Shown piece after piece: positions 44,897 through 53,400 of a DNA stretch of 64,000 nucleotides (position 1 is its first letter; each line of letters opens with the position of its first letter). Below the pieces are notes generated by a model. The model was not told the DNA's origin. It saw nothing but the letters and a program-made list of their open reading frames with translations, and did no database searches. This DNA comes from Luteimonas padinae. Lineage in GTDB: Bacteria; Pseudomonadota; Gammaproteobacteria; Xanthomonadales; Xanthomonadaceae. The stretch lies in NCBI RefSeq assembly GCF_014652935.1, contig NZ_BMZT01000004.1:186001-250000 (forward strand), in the 5' to 3' direction. Both the position numbers and the translations under genes were made by a program.

Positions 44897-45121
44897 ATGG
44901 CCACCAGACCCGAGCCGCGCGACATACCGGGGCAAGCGCCCCACCCCGCCCGCGACCCCGTCCCCGACCAGCCGATCGATCCGGTCCCGGACCAGCCGAA
45001 GGATCCCGAGCCCGATCGGCCGATCGATCCGGATCCCGGGCGTCCCTCCGAGCCGGTCCTGCCACCGCGCGATCGCGGCGCTCCGGTGCAGGAACCGCTG
45101 CCGCGCCGTCAGAACCCGTAG
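44897..45121 (+). CDS. small Asp-Pro repeat protein
   Basis: 74 residues; ATG 44897 with GGAG 6 nt upstream. No signal peptide or Trp. The middle is four 8-residue repeats: [32 protein letters not shown] (24-nt DNA units, 44962-45057). Codon use suits a real gene: third positions are GC-rich in this frame. Short DP-rich proteins of this kind occur in xanthomonads as far as I remember; function unknown. Its 3' end overlaps the SDR gene by 13 bp. Confidence 0.6.
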   Translation: MATRPEPRDIPGQAPHPARDPVPDQPIDPVPDQPKDPEPDRPIDPDPGRPSEPVLPPRDRGAPVQEPLPRRQNP

Positions 45122-45894
45122 CGCAGGAACCCGCCGTCCACCGCGATGCACTCGCCGGTGACGTAGCCCGACGCCGGCAGGCACAGGAAGGCCACCGCGG
45201 CCGCCACTTCCTCCGGTTCGCCGATGCGCCCCATCGGCGTACGCAGCAGCACGTCGTCGAGGTAGTCGGGATCGGCGAGCGCAGGCGAGGTGCGGCGGGT
45301 GCGGATGTACCAGGGCGCGACGCAGTTCACGCGCACGCCGTCCTCGGCCCATTCGACGGCGAGGTTGCGCGTCATCTGGTGCAGCGCGGCCTTGCTCATG
45401 CCGTAGGGCGCGCCGGTGCGCACGTGGGTGGCGCCGGAGACGCTGCCGACGTTGACGATGCAGCTGGCCGCGTGCTGGGCGAGCAGCGGGTGCGCGTAGC
45501 GGCTGAGCTCGAAAGCGCTGAACAGGTTGACCTCGAAGATCTCGCGCCACTCGTCTTCGGTGTAGTCGACCGAAGCCTTGCTCAGGTTGCCGCCGGCGTT
45601 GTTGACCAGGATGTGCAGGCCCTCGCCCTGGTCCTCGACCCAGTCGAGCAGCTCGCGCCGCTGCTCGTCGTCGGCGACATCGGCGATCAGCGCGCGCACG
45701 TCGCCGTCGGGATGCTCGTCGAGCAGCTCCTCGCGCGCGGCCTCGAGCGCGTCGCCGTCGCGCGCGGCGATCAGCACGCGCGCGCCGAAGCCCAGCAGCT
45801 CGGAGGCGATGGCGCGGCCGATGCCGGCGCTGCCGCCGGTCACCAGCGCCAGCTGTCCGTCCAGTCGCCAGCGCGAGCGGACTGTACCGCTCAC
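45109..45894 (-). CDS. short-chain dehydrogenase/reductase
   Basis: 261 residues from GTG 45894, whose GTGA overlaps the sppA stop. Classical SDR: cofactor [15 protein letters not shown] near 18-32, [24 protein letters not shown], catalytic Ser/Tyr/Lys in [23 protein letters not shown] (YGMSK), and the C-terminal [14 protein letters not shown](H)/NADP-dependent oxidoreductase; tropinone reductase-like pattern. Co-translated with sppA. Confidence 0.93.
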   Translation of the reverse strand: MSGTVRSRWRLDGQLALVTGGSAGIGRAIASELLGFGARVLIAARDGDALEAAREELLDEHPDGDVRALIADVADDEQRRELLDWVEDQGEGLHILVNNAGGNLSKASVDYTEDEWREIFEVNLFSAFELSRYAHPLLAQHAASCIVNVGSVSGATHVRTGAPYGMSKAALHQMTRNLAVEWAEDGVRVNCVAPWYIRTRRTSPALADPDYLDDVLLRTPMGRIGEPEEVAAAVAFLCLPASGYVTGECIAVDGGFLRYGF

Positions 45895-47786
45895 GGCATG
45901 CAGAAGCAGTGGGCGACCGCCTTCACCGGGTGACCGTCGCGGGACATGGCCTGCTCGATGAAGCGCAGGTCGCCGGCGACGCCGGGCAGCGCCCTCAGCA
46001 GCAGGCCCTCGGCCAGGCCGCTGCGCGCGAGCAGCGCCGCACCGGTGCGGGTCTCGGCCATGCCGGCGACGAAGTTCTCGAACGGCGTCAGCGGCTTCTC
46101 GATGTACTTCACGCCCCAGGCGTCGGTATCACCCAGCTCTGCCCGCGAGGCGGCGTTGGCCAGCGCGTCGCGCAGGCCGCCGAACTCGTCGACCAGCCCG
46201 CGCTCCTTCGCCTGCGCGCCGCTCCAGACGCGGCCGCGGGCCACGCCGTCGATCTCCTCGACGCTGCGCCCGCGCGCGGCGGCGACCTTGCCGGTGAAAT
46301 CGCGGTAGCCCTTGTCGATCACGCTCTGGATCACCGCGCCCACCTCGGGCTGCAACGGCCGCGTCGGATCGAACGCGCCTGCGAACGACGTGGTGCCGAC
46401 GCCGTCGGTGCGCACGCCGATCTTCTCCAGGGTGCGCGGGATGGTCGGGAACATGCCGAAGATGCCGATCGAGCCGGTGATGGTCGACGGGTCGGCGTAG
46501 ATCGCGTCGGCGTCCATGCTGATCCAGTAGCCGCCGGACGCGGCCAGGTCGCCCATCGAGGCCACCACCGGCTTGCCGGCGGCCTTCAGCGCCACGATCT
46601 CGCGGCGGATCTGCTCGGAGGCGAAGACCTCGCCGCCGGGCGAGTCGACGCGCAGCACCACCGCCTTGACCTCGTCGTCCTCGCGCGCGGCGCGCAGCAG
46701 GGCCGAGGTCGACTCGCCGCCGACGCTGCCCGGGTTCTGCTCGCCGCCCATGATCTGGCCTTCGGCCACGACCACCGCGACCTGCGGCCGGGTGTCGGCG
46801 GCCGCCACCGGACTGGTGACGTGCTTGAGGTAGGCCTCGAAGGCGATCTCACGCACGCCGCTGTCGCTGTCCTCGTCGGCCTCGCCGCGCTCGGCCAGCA
46901 GCAGCTGCACTTCTTCCAGCGTCTTCAGGCCGTCGACCAGCTTCTGGTCGAGTGCGAGCTGCGCGAGGTCCCCGCCGGCGGCCTGCACGCCGGCCGGCAG
47001 GCTCTCCACCGCCGCCGCCAGCGCGCCGGCATCGAGGCCGCGCGCGGTGGCGATGTCGCCCACGAAGCGCTGCCAGATGTCGTTCATCCAGTACAGGTCG
47101 GCTTCCTTGGCCTCGGGCGAGGCGGCGTCGAGCACGTAGGGCTCGGCCGCGGACTTGTATTCGCCCACCTTGAACAGGTGGATGTCGACGCCGAGCTTGT
47201 CCTGCAGGCCTTCGCGGTAGTACTGGCGGTAGCGCCCGATGCCTTCCAGCACCAGGCCGCCGTACGGATCCATGTAGACCTCGTCGGCCTGCGCCGCGAG
47301 CAGGTACTGCGCCTGGCCGAAGTAGTCGCCATAGGCGATCACTTCCTTGCCGGCCTCGCGCAGCGCGGCGATGGCGTCGGCCAGTTCGCGCATCGAGGCG
47401 TAACCGGAGAAGGCCATGCGGTCGGTGCGCAACAGCACGCGTTCGATGCGCTTGTCGTCGGCCGCCTTCTCGATCACGCGCAAAAGGTCGCGCAGGCGCA
47501 CCTCGGGCGTGTCCTGCCCGCTGAGCTTGCCCAAGGCCCGGCCCACCGGGTCGACGCTGAACTGCTCGACCAGCGCGCCCTCGGGCGCGATCACCAGCGT
47601 GGTGCGGTCCAGCAGCGGCTTGGCGCGCTCGGCGCTGAAGATCGCGACCAGCACCACCACCAGCAGCACCAGAAACAGCAGGTTGAACACCAGCCGGCGG
47701 GTGAAGTCGAGGGCATCCCAGGCACCGACGACGACGCGGGCGATGGGACCGCGGCGGCGCGGGGCGTTGCGGGGCGATTCGGACAT
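45891..47786 (-). CDS. sppA: signal peptide peptidase SppA (67K type)
   Basis: 631 residues (E. coli SppA 618). Inner-membrane protease that digests leftover signal peptides. N-terminal TM anchor at ~32-50 ([20 protein letters not shown]). The catalytic dyad is K211 ([12 protein letters not shown]) and S417 ([11 protein letters not shown]), with duplicated half-domains as in the enterobacterial enzyme. Upstream gene norM-like at 47859 is on the same strand, 72 bp away. Confidence 0.96.
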   Translation of the reverse strand: MSESPRNAPRRRGPIARVVVGAWDALDFTRRLVFNLLFLVLLVVVLVAIFSAERAKPLLDRTTLVIAPEGALVEQFSVDPVGRALGKLSGQDTPEVRLRDLLRVIEKAADDKRIERVLLRTDRMAFSGYASMRELADAIAALREAGKEVIAYGDYFGQAQYLLAAQADEVYMDPYGGLVLEGIGRYRQYYREGLQDKLGVDIHLFKVGEYKSAAEPYVLDAASPEAKEADLYWMNDIWQRFVGDIATARGLDAGALAAAVESLPAGVQAAGGDLAQLALDQKLVDGLKTLEEVQLLLAERGEADEDSDSGVREIAFEAYLKHVTSPVAAADTRPQVAVVVAEGQIMGGEQNPGSVGGESTSALLRAAREDDEVKAVVLRVDSPGGEVFASEQIRREIVALKAAGKPVVASMGDLAASGGYWISMDADAIYADPSTITGSIGIFGMFPTIPRTLEKIGVRTDGVGTTSFAGAFDPTRPLQPEVGAVIQSVIDKGYRDFTGKVAAARGRSVEEIDGVARGRVWSGAQAKERGLVDEFGGLRDALANAASRAELGDTDAWGVKYIEKPLTPFENFVAGMAETRTGAALLARSGLAEGLLLRALPGVAGDLRFIEQAMSRDGHPVKAVAHCFCMP

Positions 47787-47858
47787 GGGACAACCGGAGA
47801 CGGAGGATGCGATGGCGCAGTATCACCGCTGGCGCCGAGCGCCGTCACCCGCCTTTGG

Positions 47859-49223
47859 TCACTGCGCCGTCCGGGGCAGGCGGCCGGTGGTGCGCAGGAA
47901 GCGCGCCGCCATCAGCACCGCGGCGACCACCAGGCCCGCGATCAGCCCGATCCACATCCCGCGCGGGCCCATGCCCAGCCCCAGGCCCAGCCAGGCGCCG
48001 GTGGCCATGCCCACCGCCCAGTAGGCGAAGGCGGCCAGCAGCATCGGCACGCGCGTGTCCTTGAGCCCGCGCAGCGCGCCGGCCGACAGCACCTGCACGC
48101 CGTCGGGAAACTGGAACGCGGCCGCGAACAGCAGCAGCGAGGCGGCCAGCGTCGCCACCGCGGCGTCCGCGGTGTAGATGGCGGCGATCGCGTCGTGGCC
48201 CAGCACCAGCACCAGGGCCGACACCGCCTGGGTGCCGAGCACCAGGGCCAGGCCGGCGTACGTCGCCCGGCGCACGCCGTCGCGGCCGCCGCCGGCGCCC
48301 AGCGCGTGGCCCACGCGCACCGTGGTCGCCTCGGCCAGGCCGAACGGGATCATGAAGCAGAGGCTGGCGACGTTGATCGCGATCTGGTGCGCGGCCGCCT
48401 CGACCTGGCCCAAGCGGCCGATCAGCAGCGTGGTGACGATGAACAGCCCGCCCTCCATGGCCACGGTCACGCCGATCGGAAGGCCCGTGCGCAGCAGGTC
48501 GCGGATCGGCACCCGGCGCGGCGGCTCGAAGCGGGCGAACAGCCCCAGCGGCGCGAAGCGCTTCGAGCAGGCGAGATAGGTGGCGAAGGCCAGGGCCTGC
48601 GCCCACATCATCAGCGCCGAGGCCAGCCCCAGGCCGCCCGCGCCCATTTCCGGCAGTCCGAAGCGGCCGAAGGCGAAGGCGTAGCCCAGCGGCACCAGCA
48701 GCAGCAGCCCGCCGAAGCCGAACAGCATCGTCGGCAGGGTCCAGTGCAGGCCGTCGCTGAGGTAGCGCATGGCGTAGTAGAGCGTCAGCGCCGGCACGCC
48801 CCAGCGGATGCCGTGCAGGAAGGCGCGCGCGCCGGGCCGGATGTCCTCGGCGATGCCCATCGGCGCCAGCGCGGCGGTCGCCACGCTCAGCAGTGCGAAC
48901 AGCAGCAGGCCCAGGCCCAGCGCCAGCCACAGCGACTGCCGGAACAGCGGCGCGATCCCGTCGCGGCGGCCGGAGCCGTCGAGCTGCGACACCGAGGGCG
49001 GCAGCGCCATCAGCGTGCCCATCGGAATCATCATCGGCAGCCAGAACATCGCCGTGCCGACCGACACCGCGGCCAGGGTCGCGGTGCCGTGGCGGCCGGC
49101 GATGACGCTGTCGACGAAGCCGATCAGGCCGGTGGCGACGTGTCCGGCAACCAGCGGCGCGGCCAGGATCGCGGTGGCGCGCACTTCGCCGGTGAGGCGT
49201 GCGGGCTGGTGGGATGGTGACAT
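47859..49223 (-). CDS. MATE-family multidrug exporter (NorM/MdtK type)
   Basis: 454 residues, twelve TM helices. NorM-like: GHVATGLIGFVDSVIAGRHGTATLAAVSVG in the first repeat, MFWLPMMIPMGTLMALPPSVSQL, AAAHQIAINVASLCFMIPFGLAEATTVRVGHALG in the second repeat, and VQVLSAGALRGLKDTRVPM near the end. Na+/H+-coupled efflux of cationic drugs. Transcribed toward sppA. Confidence 0.94.
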   Translation of the reverse strand: MSPSHQPARLTGEVRATAILAAPLVAGHVATGLIGFVDSVIAGRHGTATLAAVSVGTAMFWLPMMIPMGTLMALPPSVSQLDGSGRRDGIAPLFRQSLWLALGLGLLLFALLSVATAALAPMGIAEDIRPGARAFLHGIRWGVPALTLYYAMRYLSDGLHWTLPTMLFGFGGLLLLVPLGYAFAFGRFGLPEMGAGGLGLASALMMWAQALAFATYLACSKRFAPLGLFARFEPPRRVPIRDLLRTGLPIGVTVAMEGGLFIVTTLLIGRLGQVEAAAHQIAINVASLCFMIPFGLAEATTVRVGHALGAGGGRDGVRRATYAGLALVLGTQAVSALVLVLGHDAIAAIYTADAAVATLAASLLLFAAAFQFPDGVQVLSAGALRGLKDTRVPMLLAAFAYWAVGMATGAWLGLGLGMGPRGMWIGLIAGLVVAAVLMAARFLRTTGRLPRTAQ

Positions 49224-49237
49224 GCGGGTGGCTGCCG

Positions 49238-50725
49238 TCAGGGTCCGCTGGCGCCGGTCGGCGGGGCGACCCGACGCCGCAGCCAGCGGGCGCGCTGCGG
49301 GGCGGGGGTGGCCAGCAACTCCACGCGCAGGCCGGCGCGCGACTGCGGCGGGGTGCGTGCCGCCAGCACCGCGAGGTCGTCGCGGGCCTGGGAATCGAGC
49401 CCGCGCAGGGCGTCGAGCACGGTCGCGCGCGCGTCCTCCGGCACCTGCGCGATCAGCGGGTGCAGGCGCGGGTAGTCGGCGCCCAGGTCGGGCCCGAGCA
49501 GCCAGCCGTGGCGGACGCTGGCGTCCAGGGCGTCGAAGCGTGCCCGCAGTGCGGCCTGTTCGTCCGCGGGCAGGCCCGCGAAGCGCGCCGCGGCGCCGCG
49601 CAGCGCCGCGCGTTCGGGCGCGGCGAGGTCGCGCCAGGCCAGCCAGCGCTCGCGGCGCTCGCCGCGCTCGGCCCAGGGCAGCGCGTCCCAGCGGTCGCGC
49701 TGCACGGCGAGGTCGCGGCGCGCCGCCGCACCGAGGCCGGCCAGGCGCTTGTCGGCCGGGCGCGCGGCGGCGGCATCCGCCTGCCTGGCGGCCGCCGGCG
49801 CTGGCGGCAGCGGCACCGGCGCGGCGCCGGCGGGCGCCTCGTCCGTGTCTTCGGCCAGGCCCTCGGCCAGCAGCCAGGCGTGGAAGGCGGGATCAGCGGC
49901 CGCGGCGTCCGCATCGGCGGCGTCCAGCAGCAGCGCCAGGTCGGGATGCAGGGCCAGGGCATCGTCGTCGCCATAGCGGCCGGCCGGCGCTTCGGCCTCG
50001 GGCAGCGGCTCGGCCAGGATGTGGCCGGGCGCCTCGTCCAGCCCTGCGGGCAGGCGGTCGAGCGGCAGGAAGGTCAGGCCCAGCGCCAGCACGGTGAGCA
50101 GGGCCACCAGCCCCAGCGCCGCGCGCACGCCGCGGCTCGCGGGGCGCCGCGCCCCGGCCGTCGAAGGCCCCGCCTCGTCTCCGTCCGGGCACTCGGGGTC
50201 GGACCCGGCGGCCGGCGCTTCGGGCGGCAGGTCGCGGACCAGTTCCTGCGCGGCGCGGCCGAGCGCTTCCCAGGCCTCGACGTCGGCGCTGCCGTCGGCG
50301 CGATGCGGCAGTGCGCGCTGCAGGCCCAGGCGATAGGTCGGCCGCGCGATCCCGAGCACGGTGGCGGCGTCCGATTCGGCGAGTCCCGCCACCAGCCGCA
50401 GCAGCAAGGCCGCCCGTGGGCCATGGCCGATGCCCGCCAGCCACTCGAAGCCCGGCGCCCAGCGCGGGTCGGCCGGAGGCCGCCGCAGCGCCGGCGCGGC
50501 CAGCAGCAGCGCCCAGAAATGTCGCGGCCAGTCACCGAAGCCGACCCGGCCGGCCTCGCGCCGGAACCGCTCCAGCGCCCATTCAAGCGCCGCCGCACCC
50601 GTGCCGCGGGAGCCCGAAAGCAGCCAGGCGAAGACCAGCCCGCGACGCTCCACGCCGCGGAGGAAGGCGCCAAGCGCGGTGGACACCGGGGCGTCGGAAG
50701 GATCGGCGGGGCGTCGGGACGTCAT
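49238..50725 (-). CDS. membrane protein with sigma-4-like HTH, one TM and DUF3106
   Basis: 495 residues. The N-terminal ~165 residues resemble an ECF-sigma-like fold: FAWLLSGSRGTGAAALEWALERFRRE, and a region-4-like HTH near 105-140 (LVAGLAESDAATVLGIARPTYRLGLQRAL). One TM helix is at about 199-221 (RAALGLVALLTVLALGLTFL), and a Pro/Ala linker follows. The C-terminal third is DUF3106 (ALPWAERGERRERWLAWRDL, LPADEQAALRARFDAL). It thus fuses a cytoplasmic sigma-like module to a periplasmic DUF3106 domain, which may be an inactive or membrane-tethered regulator. It is divergent from priA over the DnaA-box gap. Confidence 0.72.
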   Translation of the reverse strand: MTSRRPADPSDAPVSTALGAFLRGVERRGLVFAWLLSGSRGTGAAALEWALERFRREAGRVGFGDWPRHFWALLLAAPALRRPPADPRWAPGFEWLAGIGHGPRAALLLRLVAGLAESDAATVLGIARPTYRLGLQRALPHRADGSADVEAWEALGRAAQELVRDLPPEAPAAGSDPECPDGDEAGPSTAGARRPASRGVRAALGLVALLTVLALGLTFLPLDRLPAGLDEAPGHILAEPLPEAEAPAGRYGDDDALALHPDLALLLDAADADAAAADPAFHAWLLAEGLAEDTDEAPAGAAPVPLPPAPAAARQADAAAARPADKRLAGLGAAARRDLAVQRDRWDALPWAERGERRERWLAWRDLAAPERAALRGAAARFAGLPADEQAALRARFDALDASVRHGWLLGPDLGADYPRLHPLIAQVPEDARATVLDALRGLDSQARDDLAVLAARTPPQSRAGLRVELLATPAPQRARWLRRRVAPPTGASGP

Positions 50726-50843
50726 GGAAGGGCGGGCGCAGGCACGGCGCCATCATAGCGGTCGCGGACACACGCACCGGGCTTGACGGAACGCACAGTT
50801 CGCGTTCCATGGCCTTCCCGCGCCCATCCGCGGCCGGCGAAGG

Positions 50844-50852
50844 TTGTTCACA
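50844..50852 (+). promoter_or_regulatory. variant DnaA box (TTGTTCACA)
   Basis: TTGTTCACA fits the relaxed DnaA consensus TTRTNCACA. Single site, about 190 bp from the two perfect boxes, in the same gene-free gap. Confidence 0.4.
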
Positions 50853-50971
50853 GCGGTCATGCGGATGTCATGGATCCACGGTTCACGCTGGCGTGGAGCA
50901 ATGCTTCACTCATGTTTCACGAGCAAGTCCTTGAAAACACTGGAAATACGGTGTTTGGTCATTTTTTAGCC

Positions 50972-50993
50972 AAAGCGGCGGAAGGGCCGCTTT
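50972..50993. terminator. stem-loop in the priA upstream gap
   Basis: Perfect 8-bp stem AAAGCGGC / GCCGCTTT with a 6-nt loop. A T6 run precedes rather than follows it on the plus strand, so termination direction is unclear. Confidence 0.35.
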
Positions 50994-51033
50994 CACGGGC
51001 CTTGCGGCATGTCCCGGCGTGGCCATGCACAGA

Positions 51034-51058
51034 CTTATCCACAGATCATGTGGATAAG
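51034..51058. promoter_or_regulatory. pair of perfect DnaA boxes in inverted orientation
   Basis: TTATCCACA (51035-51043) and its exact reverse complement TGTGGATAA (51049-51057), separated by GATCA; one flanking base pair extends the palindrome on each side. Both match the strong DnaA consensus TTATNCACA. The GATC in the loop is a Dam-type site. Position is 109 bp upstream of priA. Confidence 0.75.
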
Positions 51059-51154
51059 CTGAATATCCTTTCAGGTCCGTGACTTGCAGACGAATCGTAG
51101 TTTGCAAGGCAGCTTTGGGCTGCAACCGACGCAAGTGGGTCCACGGCGACTCGC

Positions 51155-51160
51155 TAGACT
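51155..51160 (+). promoter_or_regulatory. -10-like hexamer abutting the priA start (possible leaderless mRNA)
   Basis: TAGACT ends 6 nt before ATG 51167; no Shine-Dalgarno. The motif and context match those before the LpxL-type gene. Confidence 0.45.
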
Positions 51161-51166
51161 CTCCCG

Positions 51167-53395
51167 ATGCCCGTTCCCGTCCTGAAGATCGCCCTGCCGC
51201 TGCCCCTGCCGCGGCTGTTCGACTACCGCGCGCCCGCGGGCGTCGGGGCGGTGCCCGGGGACGTGGGCCGACGCGTGCGGGTGCCGTTCGGGCCACGGGA
51301 ACTGGTCGGCGTGGTGGCCGCCACCGGCCCGGCCGACGGCGAGGCGCCCGCCCTGCGCGAGGCGCTGGCCTGGCTTGACCCGGAGCCCCTGCTCCACGGC
51401 GAGCTCCTGGCCAGCGCGCAGTGGCTTGCCCGCTACCTGCACGCACCGCTGGGCGAAGTGCTGTCCACCGCCCTGCCCGCGGCGCTGCGCCGCGGCGAGC
51501 CGGTGCCGGAGACGGCCGTCCATGCCTGGGTGCTGACTGCTGCCGGCCAGGGCGCGGTCGGCGGCCTGCGCCAGGGAGGCCGCCCCCGCCGCCTGGCCGA
51601 GTCGATCCGCGGTGCCGCCGTCTCCGAGGACCTGCTGGATGACCTGGTCGAGGGCTGGCGGCCGGCGGCGCGCAGCCTGGAGGCCCGCGGCCTTGCGCAG
51701 CGCGTCGTGCTCGACGGCCCCGCGCAGGCCGGCGGGGCACCGGCGTTGATGGGCCATGCGCCCAACGCCGAGCAGGCCGCGGCACTCGAGGCGCTGCGCA
51801 CCGCCGAGGGCTTCGCCCCGGTACTGCTCGAGGGCGTCACCGGCAGCGGCAAGACCGAGGTCTACCTGCAGGCGATCGCCGAGCGCTGCCTGGCGCAGGG
51901 CCTCCAGGCCCTGGTGCTGGTGCCGGAGATCGGCCTCACGCCGCAGATGCTGGCGCGCTTCCGCGCGCGCCTGGGCGTGCCGGTGCACGCGCTGCATTCG
52001 GGCCTGTCCGACGGCGAGCGCGCGCGCAGCTGGGCCGCGGCCTGGCGCGGCGAGGCGCAGGTGATCGTGGGCACGCGCTCGGCGGTGTTCGCGCCGCTGC
52101 CCCGGCCCGGCCTGATCGTGGTCGACGAGGAGCACGACGGCAGCTACAAGCAGCAGGACGGCATCCGCTACCACGCGCGCGACGTCGCCCTGGTGCGGGC
52201 CCGTGCGCTCGGCGTCCCGGTGGTCCTGGGCAGCGCGACGCCATCGCTGGAGACGCTGCACAACGCGCGCGCCGGCCGCTACGCCCACCTGCAGCTGCGC
52301 AGCCGTGCCGGCGACGCCAGGCCGCCGCGCGTGCGCGTGCACGACGTGCGCAAGCGGCCGCTGCACGCGGGGCTGTCGGAAGAACTGCTCGTGGCCGTGC
52401 GCACCGCGCTGGACGGCGGCGGCCAGGTGCTGGTGTTCAAGAACCGCCGCGGCTATGCGCCGGTGCTGCTGTGCCATGACTGCGGCTGGAGCGCGGCCTG
52501 CCCGCGCTGCAGCACCGCCGAGCATCCCGTGCCGATGACCGTGCACGCCGGCGGCCGCCGCCTGCAGTGCCACCACTGCGGCTCGCGGCGGCCGGTGCCG
52601 ATGGCCTGCCCCGACTGCGCCAGCCTCGCCCTGCAGCCGCAGGGCGTGGGCACCGAGCGCATCGAGGAGCTGCTGGCCGCGCGCTTCGGCGACGTGCCGG
52701 TGCTGCGCATCGACAGCGCCAGCACGCGCCGCCGCGACGGCCTCGCGCGCGAACTGGCGAAGCTCGGCGACGGCCCGGGCATCCTCGTCGGCACGCAGAT
52801 GCTGGCCAAGGGCCACGACCTGCCCAAGCTGGTGCTGGTGTGCGTGGTCGGCATCGACGAGGGCCTGTTCTCGGCCGACTTCCGCGCTAGCGAGAAGCTG
52901 GCCCAGCTGCTGATCCAGGTGTCCGGCCGCGCCGGCCGCGCCGAGCGGCCGGGCGAGGTGCTGCTGCAGACCCACCACCCGGAGCACCCGCTGCTGCAGG
53001 TGCTGGTCGGCGGCGGCTACCGCGCCTTCGCCGACGCCGAGCTCGGCCAGCGCGAGGCGGCCGGCTTTCCGCCGTTCGCGCACATGGCCATGCTGCGCGC
53101 GGAAGCGCAGCAGGCCGGCCAGCCCGACGCCTTCCTGCAGGCCGCGGCCGCGGCCTGCGTGGCCGCCCGCGAACGGCTGCCCGCGGCACAGGCGCGCGCG
53201 CTGATGGTGTCGGGACCGGTCCCCGCGCCGATGCCGCGCCGCGCCGGCATGCACCGCGCGCAGCTCGTGCTGTCATCGCCCGGCCGGCCGGCCCTGCATG
53301 CGGTGCTTGGCGCCGTCATCGCCGGCCTGCACGCGCTGCCCGAAGCCAGGCGCGTGCGCTGGTCGCTGGACGTGGATCCGGTGGACCTCTACTGA
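51167..53395 (+). CDS. priA: primosomal replication-restart helicase PriA
   Basis: 742 residues (E. coli 732). Reloads the replisome at stalled forks. Walker A in LLEGVTGSGKTEVY (~221-234), DEEH in VVDEEHDGSYKQQD, and the 3'-DNA end site near the N-terminus (PLPRLFDYRAPAG). The zinc cluster has the eight Cys pattern CHDCGWSAACPRC...CHHCGSRRPVPMACPDC. Helicase motifs V-VI follow (GTQMLAKGHDLPKL, QVSGRAGRAERPGEV). Downstream of DnaA boxes. Confidence 0.97.
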   Translation: MPVPVLKIALPLPLPRLFDYRAPAGVGAVPGDVGRRVRVPFGPRELVGVVAATGPADGEAPALREALAWLDPEPLLHGELLASAQWLARYLHAPLGEVLSTALPAALRRGEPVPETAVHAWVLTAAGQGAVGGLRQGGRPRRLAESIRGAAVSEDLLDDLVEGWRPAARSLEARGLAQRVVLDGPAQAGGAPALMGHAPNAEQAAALEALRTAEGFAPVLLEGVTGSGKTEVYLQAIAERCLAQGLQALVLVPEIGLTPQMLARFRARLGVPVHALHSGLSDGERARSWAAAWRGEAQVIVGTRSAVFAPLPRPGLIVVDEEHDGSYKQQDGIRYHARDVALVRARALGVPVVLGSATPSLETLHNARAGRYAHLQLRSRAGDARPPRVRVHDVRKRPLHAGLSEELLVAVRTALDGGGQVLVFKNRRGYAPVLLCHDCGWSAACPRCSTAEHPVPMTVHAGGRRLQCHHCGSRRPVPMACPDCASLALQPQGVGTERIEELLAARFGDVPVLRIDSASTRRRDGLARELAKLGDGPGILVGTQMLAKGHDLPKLVLVCVVGIDEGLFSADFRASEKLAQLLIQVSGRAGRAERPGEVLLQTHHPEHPLLQVLVGGGYRAFADAELGQREAAGFPPFAHMAMLRAEAQQAGQPDAFLQAAAAACVAARERLPAAQARALMVSGPVPAPMPRRAGMHRAQLVLSSPGRPALHAVLGAVIAGLHALPEARRVRWSLDVDPVDLY

Positions 53396-53400
53396 CTCAC

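Larger units (their letters stand above)
50726..51166. promoter_or_regulatory. 441-bp AT-richer gap between the DUF3106 gene and priA
   Basis: No gene is supported; a plus-strand frame (50783-51082) has no recognisable protein. GC content drops sharply between about 50860 and 51110. The gap holds two perfect DnaA boxes in inverted order (51035-51057), one variant box (50844-50852), a palindromic stem-loop (50972-50993), an inverted repeat AAACAC/GTGTTT just before a T6 run (50937-50976), and the priA -10-like hexamer. Confidence 0.7.

Noticed and set aside
45909-49220. Plus-strand frame of ~1100 codons spanning sppA and the MATE gene
   Set aside because: Crosses two well-supported genes on the other strand; composition is that of an antisense GC-rich frame.
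50913-50930. parS-like half site TGTTTCACG
   Set aside because: Only one half matches the parS palindrome; the second half diverges, so it is not a ParB site as drawn.
50783-51082. Small gene in the DUF3106-priA gap
   Set aside because: The 99-codon frame has no family match, no ribosome site and lies across DnaA boxes and hairpins.
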